This document shows positions 37,398 through 45,737 of a DNA stretch of 64,000 nt, one piece after another. Location: the NCBI GenBank assembly GCA_937902315.1, contig CALGUG010000008.1, forward strand, positions 175,780 to 239,779, written 5' to 3'. The notes beneath the pieces were generated by a model, which saw only the letters and a list, made by a program, of their open reading frames with translations, was not told the origin of the DNA and made no database searches. Within the stretch, counting starts at the first letter, position 1. Each line of letters begins with the position of its first letter. Origin of the DNA: an uncultured Chloroflexales bacterium (GTDB taxonomy: Bacteria; Chloroflexota; Chloroflexia; Chloroflexales; Chloroflexaceae). The position numbers and the translations under genes are program-made.

Positions 37398-39923
37398 ATG
37401 TCAAATGAAAGACAGGTTTTGCTCAATCTCTCCAATAAAACTGATATGAACAAGGAAGAAACCACGTCAGACGATCTCGTCTTCCCCGTATTGGCTCTTC
37501 CTCATACGGTCTTATTTCCCCATATCCAGCAGCCGCTCTTTATCGATCAAGCCCGAGCGCTAGCGGCGGTCGAAGCGGCTACGGCCCGCGACAATATCCT
37601 TATCGTTGCTACTCAGCGCGAAACAGATGCCCCGCCAACTTCGATCGATGTGCTGTACACTATCGCGGTTGAAGCGCGGATTCAGCGTACCCTGAAAATG
37701 CCCGACGGCTCGACCAATGTTTTTGTTCAGGGTTTACGCCGCGTGCGCCTAGGCGAGCAGGTTGCAAACGATCACTTTCTCTGTGCGAAAGCAGCACCGA
37801 TCTATGTTGATGAAGAGCGCACCTTGGTGATCGAAGCCATGATGCGCGCGGTGCTCTCGCTCTTTGAGAAGGTCGTTAAGCTGAGCCGCAGCATTCCCGA
37901 CGATGCCTATATTTTGGCGATGAACATCGATGAACCGGGCTGGCTGGCAGATCAGATCGCATCGGTGCTGCCGCTCGACGTTGCACGCCGCCAAACAATT
38001 CTTGAAACACTCGATCCCGAAGAGCGTTTGCGCCGCATCAACGTGATGTTGATGCAAGAGCTTGACCTTTTAGAGCTAGAGGGACGCATCCAGAGCCAAG
38101 CTCAGCAGGAACTCGACCGCAACCAACGCCAAAACTTTTTGCGCGAACAGATGCGGATCATTCAACTCGAGCTGGGCCAAGAAGATCCCTACACGCTTGA
38201 CCTACACGATCTGCACGTCAAACTCGAAACCAATGGTTTGCCAGAACGGGCTTTTCTAAAAGCGCAACAAGAGCTAGAGCGCCTTGAAAGCCTCCCAACG
38301 GCAACGCCCGAATACAGTATTTTGCGCACCTATCTTGAGTGGCTGTTGGATCTTCCTTGGAGCAATGAGAGCCAAGATATCAATGATCTGCGCCTCGCCG
38401 CCGAGATTCTCGATGAGTATCACTATGGCCTGCCCAAAATCAAAGACCGCATCCTTGAATTTATGGCGGTACGCCAACTTGCAGGCCCCAAACACAAGTC
38501 GCCCATTCTCTGTTTTGTTGGCCCGCCCGGTGTGGGCAAAACCAGCCTTGGGCGCTCGATCGCCGAGGCGCTGGGCCGCCAGTTTGTGCGCGTCTCGCTG
38601 GGCGGCGTTCACGACGAAGCCGAGATACGCGGGCATCGCCGCACCTACGTTGGTGCCTTGCCGGGCCGTATTCTGCAGACCATGAAAGAGGCCGGCACGA
38701 TCAACCCGGTCTTTATGCTCGACGAGATCGACAAGCTCGACCAAGGTTATCGTGGTGACCCGGGCGCTGCTCTGTTGGAAGTGCTCGATCCCGAACAGAA
38801 CCACAGCTTCAGTGACCACTACCTTGAGACGCCCTACGATCTGAGCAAGGTGCTCTTCATCGTTACGGCCAATATGCTCGACACTATCCCCGAGGCGCTA
38901 CTCGACCGCCTCGAAGTGATCGAGCTATCGAGCTACATCGAAGAAGAGAAACTCGAGATCGCCAGTCAGTTCCTGGTGCCCAAGCAATGGGAGGCCAACG
39001 GTCTGCCCAAAAATAGCCTGACCTTTAGCTATGACGCCCTGCTCAAGCTGATTCGCGACTATACTGACGAAGCGGGTGTGCGTAACCTCGAACGCGAGAT
39101 CGGCGCGATCTGTCGCAAAACGGCCCGCCGTCTGGTAGAAGGACGGCCCTTCCAGCGCCGTGTCACGCCTAGTTTAATCGAGCGCTATTTGGGGCCGCCC
39201 CGTTATAGCCACAATATCGCCGAAGAGCGCGATGAAGTCGGGGTTGCGACCGGGCTGGCCTACACACCGAGCGGCGGCGAGGTGATGCCGGTTGAAGTGA
39301 GCCTGATGGAGGGCAAAGGCAATCTGACCTTGACCGGACAGATGGGCGAAGTGATGCAAGAGAGCGCTCAAGCGGCCCTGTCATACGTGCGCAGCAACGC
39401 CAAAAAGCTCGATATCGATGCCAAGCGCTTCGATCGGGTCGATATCCACGTGCATGTCCCCGAAGGCGGCGTTCCCAAAGATGGGCCTTCGGCCGGTATC
39501 ACGATCTGCACCAGTATGATCTCGGCCTTTAGCAATCGAGCTGTTAGGCGTTCGATCGCTATGACGGGTGAGATCACCTTGCGCGGGCGCATCTTGCCTG
39601 TGGGCGGCATTCGCGAGAAGTTGCTGGGAGCCTATCGGGCTGGCATCAGCACCATTATCATTCCCCACAAAAATCTGCGCGACCTTCACGATCTACCCAG
39701 TAAGGTCAAACGCAAGTTAAGCATCATCGGCGTGCAGCATATGGATGAAGTGATCGATCACGTGTTGCTCGAAGCGCCTCCTAAACAAAAGAAAACGCGC
39801 TCGAAAAAGCGCGTTCAAGACTCGAAAACAGCTAAAAACGATCAAGACAACCCTGATGCGAAACCCGATACAGTGGAGCTTAATCCAGCAGCTACGGGAG
39901 AAGCGACGCAAGAAGGACTGTAA
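37398..39923 (+). CDS. lon: ATP-dependent protease Lon (LonA type)
   Basis: The 841-residue cytoplasmic protease has the N-terminal substrate domain (FPVLALPHTVLFPHIQQP onward), a coiled helical linker (SQAQQELDRNQRQNFLREQM), the AAA+ module with Walker A GPPGVGKTSLG near residue 375 and Walker B VFMLDEIDKL, and the C-terminal protease with the catalytic Ser in PKDGPSAGITICTSM (about 697) and Lys in GGIREKLLGAYRAG (about 740). The tail beyond 790 is lysine-rich then polar (KQKKTRSKKRVQDSK), longer than usual. The start is uncertain: ATG 37398 and ATG 37446 both lack a clear ribosome site. The gene stands alone. Confidence 0.96.
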   Translation: MSNERQVLLNLSNKTDMNKEETTSDDLVFPVLALPHTVLFPHIQQPLFIDQARALAAVEAATARDNILIVATQRETDAPPTSIDVLYTIAVEARIQRTLKMPDGSTNVFVQGLRRVRLGEQVANDHFLCAKAAPIYVDEERTLVIEAMMRAVLSLFEKVVKLSRSIPDDAYILAMNIDEPGWLADQIASVLPLDVARRQTILETLDPEERLRRINVMLMQELDLLELEGRIQSQAQQELDRNQRQNFLREQMRIIQLELGQEDPYTLDLHDLHVKLETNGLPERAFLKAQQELERLESLPTATPEYSILRTYLEWLLDLPWSNESQDINDLRLAAEILDEYHYGLPKIKDRILEFMAVRQLAGPKHKSPILCFVGPPGVGKTSLGRSIAEALGRQFVRVSLGGVHDEAEIRGHRRTYVGALPGRILQTMKEAGTINPVFMLDEIDKLDQGYRGDPGAALLEVLDPEQNHSFSDHYLETPYDLSKVLFIVTANMLDTIPEALLDRLEVIELSSYIEEEKLEIASQFLVPKQWEANGLPKNSLTFSYDALLKLIRDYTDEAGVRNLEREIGAICRKTARRLVEGRPFQRRVTPSLIERYLGPPRYSHNIAEERDEVGVATGLAYTPSGGEVMPVEVSLMEGKGNLTLTGQMGEVMQESAQAALSYVRSNAKKLDIDAKRFDRVDIHVHVPEGGVPKDGPSAGITICTSMISAFSNRAVRRSIAMTGEITLRGRILPVGGIREKLLGAYRAGISTIIIPHKNLRDLHDLPSKVKRKLSIIGVQHMDEVIDHVLLEAPPKQKKTRSKKRVQDSKTAKNDQDNPDAKPDTVELNPAATGEATQEGL

Positions 39924-39962
39924 CAACGCTCTTCTTGCCGCGTTTCTCCCGCGCTAGCTAGC

Positions 39963-40607
39963 TCACTGTGCTGGTTGGAGCCATTCAATAGCCACCCAGC
40001 CCTCTTGACCGCTTGGGGCGCGTACTGGCCGCCAAATCCGGTCAGGGCCATGAAAGTCATCGCCGATCTGTTCGACTCGCGTGCCCTCTGGTAAGGTCTC
40101 GAGGATCTGGCTCGATGTACTTGTATCGGCCCGCAAAAATAGCCCTTGCTCTTCTGTACCAGAGACAACAAAAAAGAGTGGCTGTGGCGGTATTTCTACC
40201 TCAGGCTCGATACTCTGCGGCTCCACTGGAAAGATATCGCCACCGGCTCCGCCCAATTCCTCTTGGGTAGGAAACTCTGGTTGGTTGACGACTTCATCCT
40301 CGCTAGGGCGCATCCAAAGCACAAGCATCAGCAGAATAATCAGCAATACGGCAGCAGCCGCAACAATTTTCCAGCCACCATCTTGAAGCCATTGAGGAAT
40401 TTCTTGAGCTGAAGTGGGGAAGCGATTGGGTATACCACTCACCAAGCTACGACGTGCCGTGGTTCGGCGATTATTCCGCTCGCGCCAATTAGGATTAATG
40501 GGAGCTTCGTGATCGTCATCGTATGGATCTGGACGCTCCCTTGGCCTATCGTCGGCCTGTGTCCGCATTGAACGATCCGACTGCAACTCCTCATCAGGGT
40601 CGCTCAT
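39963..40607 (-). CDS. Membrane-anchored protein with C-terminal SH3-type domain
   Basis: From ATG 40607 (AAAGGAG upstream) the protein has 214 residues. The first 80 are charged and rich in Asp and Arg (RPRERPDPYDDDHEAP). A membrane helix (IVAAAAVLLIILLMLVLWM) follows at about 93-111, then an acidic, proline-containing spacer and a bacterial SH3 domain (LFLRADTSTSSQILETLP ... RIWRPVRAPSGQEGWVAIEW). SH3b domains usually bind cell-wall peptides. The topology is single-pass with the SH3 domain outside. It converges on lon with only 39 bp between stop codons. Confidence 0.82.
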   Translation of the reverse strand: MSDPDEELQSDRSMRTQADDRPRERPDPYDDDHEAPINPNWRERNNRRTTARRSLVSGIPNRFPTSAQEIPQWLQDGGWKIVAAAAVLLIILLMLVLWMRPSEDEVVNQPEFPTQEELGGAGGDIFPVEPQSIEPEVEIPPQPLFFVVSGTEEQGLFLRADTSTSSQILETLPEGTRVEQIGDDFHGPDRIWRPVRAPSGQEGWVAIEWLQPAQ

Positions 40608-40798
40608 GATCTTGCTCCTTTCTTCCACATGCGCTTCTGTATGATAACATAGTGTTGTTACGCTTACAAACCAGTTATTCGCCCAAAATACCGCTATTTA
40701 TCCGCTCTAAAAGCGAAATTATTATATGTGAAGTTCTTCAAAGCCCTATGCAAGAGATTGTGCTTGTTTAGACCCTTAAGCGCATCTGCTAGCCGAAT

Positions 40799-41092
40799 AA
40801 TACCAAATCCGCCTAATTAGGTTCGTCCTCTGGCGTCTTGATCTCTAAGTTACATACGGCTCCTAGCGCGTCCGCCTACGGCTACCAACATTCTGTCCTT
40901 CAAAGTAGGGTGCTAGCAGCCTGTGCCACAAGAGCGCCCAAAAACTAAACAAACGGATTTCGTATGCTACCAAACCAGTTGATCGCTGATGTTTTGGCCT
41001 TCGGCAGAGCAAAATGTCGCTCTTTCCCCATCTTTCGTCTCCCGCGTGGCGAGCCTGCACGTCTTTTTGCCGATTTGGTATAAGTTATGTAG
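40799..41092. repeat. Direct A and B elements joined at a shared end
   Basis: Element A starts ATACCAAATCCGCC (40800), holds the core GCGTCCGCCTACGGCTACC (40868-40886) and ends AAACGGATTTCGTAT (about 40952-40966). Element B follows at once (ACCAAACCAGTTGATCGC), has the core TTTTGGCCTTCGGCAGAG (40992-41009) and ends TTTGCCGATTTGGTAT (about 41068-41083). It ends 40 bp before the ribX promoter. Confidence 0.8.
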
Positions 41093-41125
41093 ATTCTTAA
41101 GTTTGTAGATTGACTTGATGTTGTA

Positions 41126-41154
41126 TTGACATTTACCCTCGATCGTGCTATTGT
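41126..41154 (+). promoter_or_regulatory. Promoter of the FMN riboswitch-ribX transcript
   Basis: TTGACA (41126-41131) and TATTGT (41149-41154) are 17 bp apart, just upstream of the riboswitch. Confidence 0.8.
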
Positions 41155-41169
41155 TAAAGCAGCACAATT

Positions 41170-41314
41170 AAGGATCTTTGGGGCAGAGTGAAATTCTCTA
41201 CCGGCGGTAATGCTCTTACCCGTGGAGTGGTACAGAGACAAGCCCGAGAGCCGCAAGGCAGGATTCTGGTGAAATTCCAGGGCCGACGGTTATAGTCCGG
41301 ATGAAGAAGATCCG
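41170..41314 (+). ncRNA. FMN riboswitch (RFN element)
   Basis: The conserved RFN blocks are all present in order: GGGGCAGAGTGAAATTC, CTACCGGCGGTAAT, AAGCCCGAGAGCC, GCAGGATTCTGGTGAAATTC, AGGGCCGACGGTTATAGTC and CGGATGAAGAAGATC. The closing stem P1 is GGATCTT (41172-41178) with AAGATCC (41307-41313). In established examples FMN binding to this class lowers expression of riboflavin synthesis or uptake genes. Here it precedes a riboflavin-type ABC permease. Confidence 0.97.
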
Positions 41315-41331
41315 TACATATTCACACCGAA

Positions 41332-41366
41332 GTGCAGTAGACACAGATTTGTCTGCTGTGCTTTTA
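41332..41366 (+). terminator. First terminator of the FMN riboswitch expression platform
   Basis: GTGCAGTAGACA pairs with TGTCTGCTGTGC with three wobble pairs, followed by four T. Its place 20 nt after the aptamer fits a switch terminator. Confidence 0.75.
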
Positions 41367-41422
41367 TGAGCGTTATCCTGTGGTTTTCTGCAGGGTCCGC
41401 TTCTGGTGAATAGTACACTGCC

Positions 41423-41452
41423 CCGTTACCACCTGGTAATGGGGATTTTTGT
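41423..41452 (+). terminator. Second terminator-like hairpin before the ribX ribosome site
   Basis: CCCCGTTACC pairs with GGTAATGGGG, followed by ATTTTT. The hairpin ends a few bases before the ribosome site AGGAGA of ribX, so it could stop transcription a second time. Confidence 0.7.
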
Positions 41453-41470
41453 GCTTAGGAGAACGAGTTC

Positions 41471-42307
41471 ATGCAACAGTCTTTACCTTACCAGTTATCA
41501 CCAAAAGCCCGGCCTCAGCATCGGACGATTCAGCTCTCTCGGCACGCTTGGCAGTGGTTTGCCCTACCGCTCAGCTTAATCGCAATTCTTTTGCTTTGGG
41601 AAACGATTGTGGTGGTTGGCGGCTATCAAGCCTTTATTTTGCCTTCGCCCAGCTTAGTGGCCAGTCGTTTTATTGATGCGCTCGGTCAAGGTTTTGCACC
41701 CAACTCCTTACTCTCACATAGCCGCGCTACCCTTACCGCCGCCCTGAGCGGCTTCGGTATCGCTCTAGCTATCAGCCTTGTTTTAGGCTATATTTTGGCC
41801 AAAGTTCCGCTTTTAGAACGAGTATTTGCACCTATCTTGGCGGCAACCCAAGCTGTACCGATCGTCGCACTCGCGCCGCTGATCATCCTCTGGGTCGGGG
41901 CCGATCTGCGTTCGAAGATTTTGGTTGCAGCACTCGTCACCTTCTTCCCCATTCTGAGCAGCACGATCGTTGCGCTGCGGGGCGTGCCCAAAGAGCTGCG
42001 CGAAATGGCCCAGATCAGTGGCGCCAATAGCTGGCAGACCCTGATCGCGATCGAGGCGCCGCTGGCCCTGCCGGTCTTCTTCGGCGGTTTCAAGGCTGGC
42101 TTGGCGCTCGCCACAACCGGCGCTGTGGTCGGAGAATTCGTGGCCGGACGCGAAGGCTTGGGCGCACTGATCAACATCGCGCGCGGTCTGTTCGACACAC
42201 CGCTGATGTTTGTAGCCCTGCTGATGCTCGCCATCTCCACCCTGCTGCTCTACTTGGTTGCGACCCTGCTCGAACGCCTATTGATTCGCTGGGAGCCAAC
42301 TAACTAA
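41471..42307 (+). CDS. ribX: Riboflavin ABC transporter, permease subunit (RibX type)
   Basis: The 278-residue inner-membrane protein belongs to the BPD_transp_1 permeases of the NitT/TauT/SsuC group, with six membrane helices. The cytoplasmic coupling loop is seen as LREMAQISGANSWQTLIAIE followed by APLALPVFFGGFKAGL. The substrate call comes from context: an FMN riboswitch directly upstream and an NMT1/THI5-like binding protein downstream match the published RibXY system. Thiamine-precursor transport is the alternative for this family, but the riboswitch class speaks against it. AGGAGA precedes ATG 41471. No ATPase gene is adjacent. Confidence 0.87.
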   Translation: MQQSLPYQLSPKARPQHRTIQLSRHAWQWFALPLSLIAILLLWETIVVVGGYQAFILPSPSLVASRFIDALGQGFAPNSLLSHSRATLTAALSGFGIALAISLVLGYILAKVPLLERVFAPILAATQAVPIVALAPLIILWVGADLRSKILVAALVTFFPILSSTIVALRGVPKELREMAQISGANSWQTLIAIEAPLALPVFFGGFKAGLALATTGAVVGEFVAGREGLGALINIARGLFDTPLMFVALLMLAISTLLLYLVATLLERLLIRWEPTN

Positions 42308-42313
42308 AGCTGA

Positions 42314-42341
42314 CTGGGCTGAAGGCTATCCTTCAGCCCAG
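42314..42341 (+). terminator. Hairpin between ribX and ribY
   Basis: CTGGGCTGAAGG pairs perfectly with CCTTCAGCCCAG around a four-nt loop. A T run is absent directly after it. It may be a partial terminator or an mRNA-stabilising hairpin. Confidence 0.6.
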
Positions 42342-42371
42342 AGAGCGAATAAATCTCTCTTTAACTTTTGT

Positions 42372-42377
42372 TATAAT
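42372..42377 (+). promoter_or_regulatory. Possible separate -10 box for ribY
   Basis: TATAAT lies 108 bp before the ribY start and after the hairpin that follows ribX. The -35 region is poor. If used, it would allow ribY expression not controlled by the riboswitch. Confidence 0.4.
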
Positions 42378-42484
42378 CTGTCTATCTGCTTTCAGTGGCG
42401 ATAGCAAGCACCTTCATGGCCAATCTTCGATTGGTTTGGGTGAGTGTGTGCTGTTTTCGCCTAGCAATTAAAGGATTAACTCAC

Positions 42485-43561
42485 ATGCTTCGACGTTTTT
42501 CGTTGATGTTGCTCGTGGCCTTGTGTCTGGCGGCTTGTGGCACGGCTCCAAGCAGCAACCCAGCATCGCAGACGGACGCTTCTTCTAATCCTAGCAGCCC
42601 GAGCAGCGCTCCAACTAACGTTGCTGACGCTTCCGCAAGCGGCGGCCAAGAATTGCGCAGTGTAACCTTGGCGATGTCGTATATTCCCAATGTGCAGTTC
42701 GCACCCTATTATGTCGCAGCGGCCAAAGGCTTCTATGCCGAAGCAGGCTTGGATGTGGTCTTCGACTATAACTTCGAGACCGATGTGATTCAGCGGGTGG
42801 GCGCTGGCGACGTCGAGTTCACAATGTCGGGTGGTACCTCGGTTTTGCTCGGTCGCCAACAGCAGATCCCGATCGTAACGGTTGCGACGATCACCCAGCA
42901 CTTCCCGGGCGTCTTCATCAGCAAGGCGCGTGAAAATATTACCAGCGTTACCGATATGAAGGGTAAAACGCTCGGTATTCCTGGACGCTTCGGCGCAAGC
43001 TACTATGGTCTCTTGGCGCTGCTCTACGCCAACGACATGACCGAAGCCGACATTGTTATCAACGAGATCGGCTTCACCCAAGTGCCAGCTCTGTTGGAAG
43101 ACAAGGTTCAGATCATCACGGGCTATGTGATGAACGAACCAGTGATGTTACGCGAACAGGGCGAGGAGATCAACGTTATTCGCGTTTCAGATAGCTTCCC
43201 GCTGGCCTCTGATGGTATCGTCGTGAACGAGAAGCTTGTGCAAGAGGAGCCCGAACTGGTGCGCGCCTTTGTGCAAGCGACCTTAAAAGGCGTGGAATAC
43301 ACCATCAATAACCCCGATGAAGCCTTCGAGATCAGCCTCAAGCAACTGCCCGAGCTGACCGATCCCGAAGCTCAGAAGCTGCAGCGCAGCGTGCTCGCAG
43401 AGACGATTCTTTCGTGGCAGAGCGAAAAGACCAAAACCGAAGGTCTCGGCTATACCGACCCAGAGGTCTACGAAGCTACCGAGGTCTTTATGCGCGAGAC
43501 CAACCTGCTGCAACAAGATGTCGATGTTTCCAAGACCTTTACCAACGAGTTTATTAAGTAA
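42485..43561 (+). CDS. ribY: Riboflavin ABC transporter, substrate-binding lipoprotein (RibY type)
   Basis: From ATG 42485 the protein has 358 residues. A lipoprotein signal (MLRRFSLMLLVALCLAAC) places lipidated Cys18 outside the membrane, followed by a Ser/Pro-rich linker. The NMT1/THI5-like binding domain starts VTLAMSYIPNVQFAPYYVAA and continues KGFYAEAGLDVVFDYNFETD and VEFTMSGGTSVLLGRQQQIP. It would capture riboflavin and deliver it to RibX. In-frame codons upstream to 42395 are not used because the signal peptide fixes the start. The assignment depends on the riboswitch neighbourhood. Confidence 0.87.
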   Translation: MLRRFSLMLLVALCLAACGTAPSSNPASQTDASSNPSSPSSAPTNVADASASGGQELRSVTLAMSYIPNVQFAPYYVAAAKGFYAEAGLDVVFDYNFETDVIQRVGAGDVEFTMSGGTSVLLGRQQQIPIVTVATITQHFPGVFISKARENITSVTDMKGKTLGIPGRFGASYYGLLALLYANDMTEADIVINEIGFTQVPALLEDKVQIITGYVMNEPVMLREQGEEINVIRVSDSFPLASDGIVVNEKLVQEEPELVRAFVQATLKGVEYTINNPDEAFEISLKQLPELTDPEAQKLQRSVLAETILSWQSEKTKTEGLGYTDPEVYEATEVFMRETNLLQQDVDVSKTFTNEFIK

Positions 43562-43579
43562 CACAGTTGCTTAAATCGC

Positions 43580-43613
43580 AAACAGCTCAAAGCCTGTGCT
43601 TTGGGCTGTTTTT
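43580..43613 (+). terminator. Terminator of ribY
   Basis: AAACAGCTCAAAGC pairs with GCTTTGGGCTGTTT around a short loop, with a T run. It separates ribY from the HAD gene. Confidence 0.85.
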
Positions 43614-43701
43614 GTTCGTTTGGCCCGCGAAGAATGGTATGATGATCAAGCAAGAGAGAGCGTATCGAGACTGTAGCCTCTACGAACAAGAGAGAGCATG
43701 T

Positions 43702-44361
43702 ATGACCATCAACACCATTCTTTTCGATCTTGACGGCACACTTTACCCCAACAACAACCCGATCTCGGCTGCGATCGATGTGCTTATGACACGTTACGTG
43801 CAGCGCCTGTTGGGCCTGCAAGACCCACAAGAAGCGATCAAGCTACGCCAGAGCAATTTAGCAAAGTATGGCATGACGCTCAACTGGCTGATTCAAGAGC
43901 ACGGCATCGATCCCGATGACTATATGCGCTTCTGCCACAATATCGATTATCACGAATTCTTTCAAGCCGATAACGCCCTAAACGAACAGTTAGCCACCCT
44001 TCAAGGGCGCAAAATCATCTTCACCAATGCACCCAGCGAACACGCCGAGACTGTGTTGAGCCTGCTGGGCATTCGTCAGCACTTCGAGCAGATCTTCGAT
44101 ATCCGTTACAATAACTGGCGCGGCAAACCCCACAAAGAGGCTTATACTCGTCTGCTCGATGCGATCGCATGTCGCGCTCATGAATGCGTTTTGATCGAAG
44201 ATTCGGCGCGCAATCTTCCGGTCGCCAAAGAGCTAGGTATGAGCACAATCTTTATCGGCAATGGCCCGATCGAAGCGGCCGACTTTGTAGCAGATTCGAT
44301 TTACAAGGCCCTGCCCTACATTCAAAAGCTGCAAGAACAAACGGCTAGCCCGATAGTGTAA
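43702..44361 (+). CDS. HAD-superfamily hydrolase, pyrimidine 5'-nucleotidase type
   Basis: The 219-residue protein has all four HAD motifs: FDLDGTLYPN (nucleophile and acid Asp), IIFTNAPSEHAE, the Lys in RGKPHKEAY and LIEDSARNLPVAKELGM. The spacing and the Leu-Tyr-Pro after motif 1 match the SDT1/PHM8-like pyrimidine 5'-nucleotidases. It probably dephosphorylates a nucleotide or small phosphometabolite. Position after ribXY raises a possible role on a flavin precursor or FMN, but the terminator in between argues against an operon. ATG 43702 is chosen because the HAD motif starts within ten residues; the upstream part of the frame overlaps the ribY terminator. Confidence 0.88.
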   Translation: MTINTILFDLDGTLYPNNNPISAAIDVLMTRYVQRLLGLQDPQEAIKLRQSNLAKYGMTLNWLIQEHGIDPDDYMRFCHNIDYHEFFQADNALNEQLATLQGRKIIFTNAPSEHAETVLSLLGIRQHFEQIFDIRYNNWRGKPHKEAYTRLLDAIACRAHECVLIEDSARNLPVAKELGMSTIFIGNGPIEAADFVADSIYKALPYIQKLQEQTASPIV

Positions 44362-44430
44362 AAAAGGTCGCCGCCTTAGCGTCGAGGCGCAAGATCGAAG
44401 CTATGAAAGCTTCAAAGGAGCAGTGCAGCT

Positions 44431-45573
44431 ATGCGGATCACAAAAATCGACACCTTTTTGGTGAACGTCGGCAATCGCAATTGGCCTTTCGTTAAAGTTT
44501 CAACCGATGAAGGCATTTATGGCGTTGGAGAGGCTTATTCGTGTGGGCCAGACAAAGCGACGGTTGAGGTTATTCGCGATTTCGAATCGTGGCTGATCGG
44601 GCGTGATCCGCGCAATATCGAGGGCCTGTGGCACTTGATGTACGCAGGATCGCGCTTCCCGGGCGGCTCGGTGGTGAACGCCGCCATCAGCGGGATCGAG
44701 CACGCGCTGTGGGATATCAGCGGTAAGGCGGCGGGTCTGCCGGTCTATCGTTTGTTGGGCGGCAGCTGTCGCCAACGGATTCGGGTCTATCAGTCGCCGC
44801 GCGGTGCGACCCCCGAGGCCCTAGCCGCAGATGCGTTGCGCCTGATCGAGCGCTACGGCTACACCGCCCTCAAGATCAATCCGCTGCCGCCCAACGCCCA
44901 AGAGCTGCCATGGAGCGCCGCTCTGCGTGGTGCGGTGGCGCGGGTCGAAGCGGTTCGACGGGCGGTCGGCGACGACATCGACATCGGGCTTGATCCACAC
45001 GCCCAGATCTTTGAGCTAACCCGCGCCCTTGAGCTATGCAATGCTGTCGCGCCCTATCGCCCGATGTTTGTTGAAGAGCCGCTCAGGCCAGAAAATATCG
45101 AGGTTTTGGCCAAGCTCAATCAAAAGGTCGATATAACGCTGGCAACGGGCGAAATGCTCTACACCAAGTACCAGTTCCGCGACTTGATCGCACAGCAAGC
45201 GGTCGATATCATTCAGCCCGATATCTGCTTGACGGGCGGCCTTTTAGAGATGAAGAAGATCGCGGCTATGGCCGACGCGGCTTATATGAGCGTCGCACCC
45301 CACAACCCTTGCGGCCCGATCGCGACCGCCGTGAACGTCCACTTTGCAGCCAGCACTCAAAACTTCCTGATTTTAGAGTATCACCCCGACGACGAGTCGC
45401 CGCGACGCGATATTGTCGACGAGCCGATCAAGCTGGTCGATGGTTATTTGGAGCTGCCAGAGCGCCCGGGTTTGGGGATCGATCTTAACTTTGAGGCGCT
45501 GGGGCACTATCCCTTCCGCAGCTGGCATCGCCCCTTTCCGTTGCGCCCCGATGGTTCGCTCGCTTTTCAGTAG
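44431..45573 (+). CDS. Enolase-superfamily sugar-acid dehydratase (mandelate racemase/galactonate dehydratase type)
   Basis: The 380-residue protein has the N-terminal capping domain (about 1-115) and a TIM barrel. Metal ligands are seen in IDIGLDPHAQ (Asp), MFVEEPLRPEN (Glu) and TLATGEMLYTK (Glu). The Asp-x-His after strand 3 and the Asp/His pair in IIQPDICLTGG and SVAPHNPCGPIA fit acid-sugar dehydratases of the D-galactonate type, which remove water from an aldonic acid to give a 2-keto-3-deoxy acid. The substrate is not decided by these residues. AAGGAG precedes ATG 44431. No aldolase or kinase of such a pathway is adjacent, though a PfkB kinase lies 17 kb away. Confidence 0.88.
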   Translation: MRITKIDTFLVNVGNRNWPFVKVSTDEGIYGVGEAYSCGPDKATVEVIRDFESWLIGRDPRNIEGLWHLMYAGSRFPGGSVVNAAISGIEHALWDISGKAAGLPVYRLLGGSCRQRIRVYQSPRGATPEALAADALRLIERYGYTALKINPLPPNAQELPWSAALRGAVARVEAVRRAVGDDIDIGLDPHAQIFELTRALELCNAVAPYRPMFVEEPLRPENIEVLAKLNQKVDITLATGEMLYTKYQFRDLIAQQAVDIIQPDICLTGGLLEMKKIAAMADAAYMSVAPHNPCGPIATAVNVHFAASTQNFLILEYHPDDESPRRDIVDEPIKLVDGYLELPERPGLGIDLNFEALGHYPFRSWHRPFPLRPDGSLAFQ

Positions 45574-45737
45574 CCATCCCTGCTTTTGTCATTTGGAGAG
45601 ACTTATTGTCATACTACATCCGTTTGATCAGTTTAGTACTCTGGCGGCTTGGTCTCTTCCCCAAAGCGGGCGCGCTAAGGAACGAATGGAAGCTAGCGAC
45701 CTTTCCGCCATCACTGAAACAAAACGCAAGATCTCGC
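45574..45737. repeat. Partial element A in a convergent gap
   Basis: CATCCGTTTGATCAG (about 45618) and CTCTGGCGGCTTGGTCTC (about 45640-45657), then GCGGGCGCGC, match the first half of element A. The core GTCCGCCTACGGC is absent, so the copy is truncated. Confidence 0.5.
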
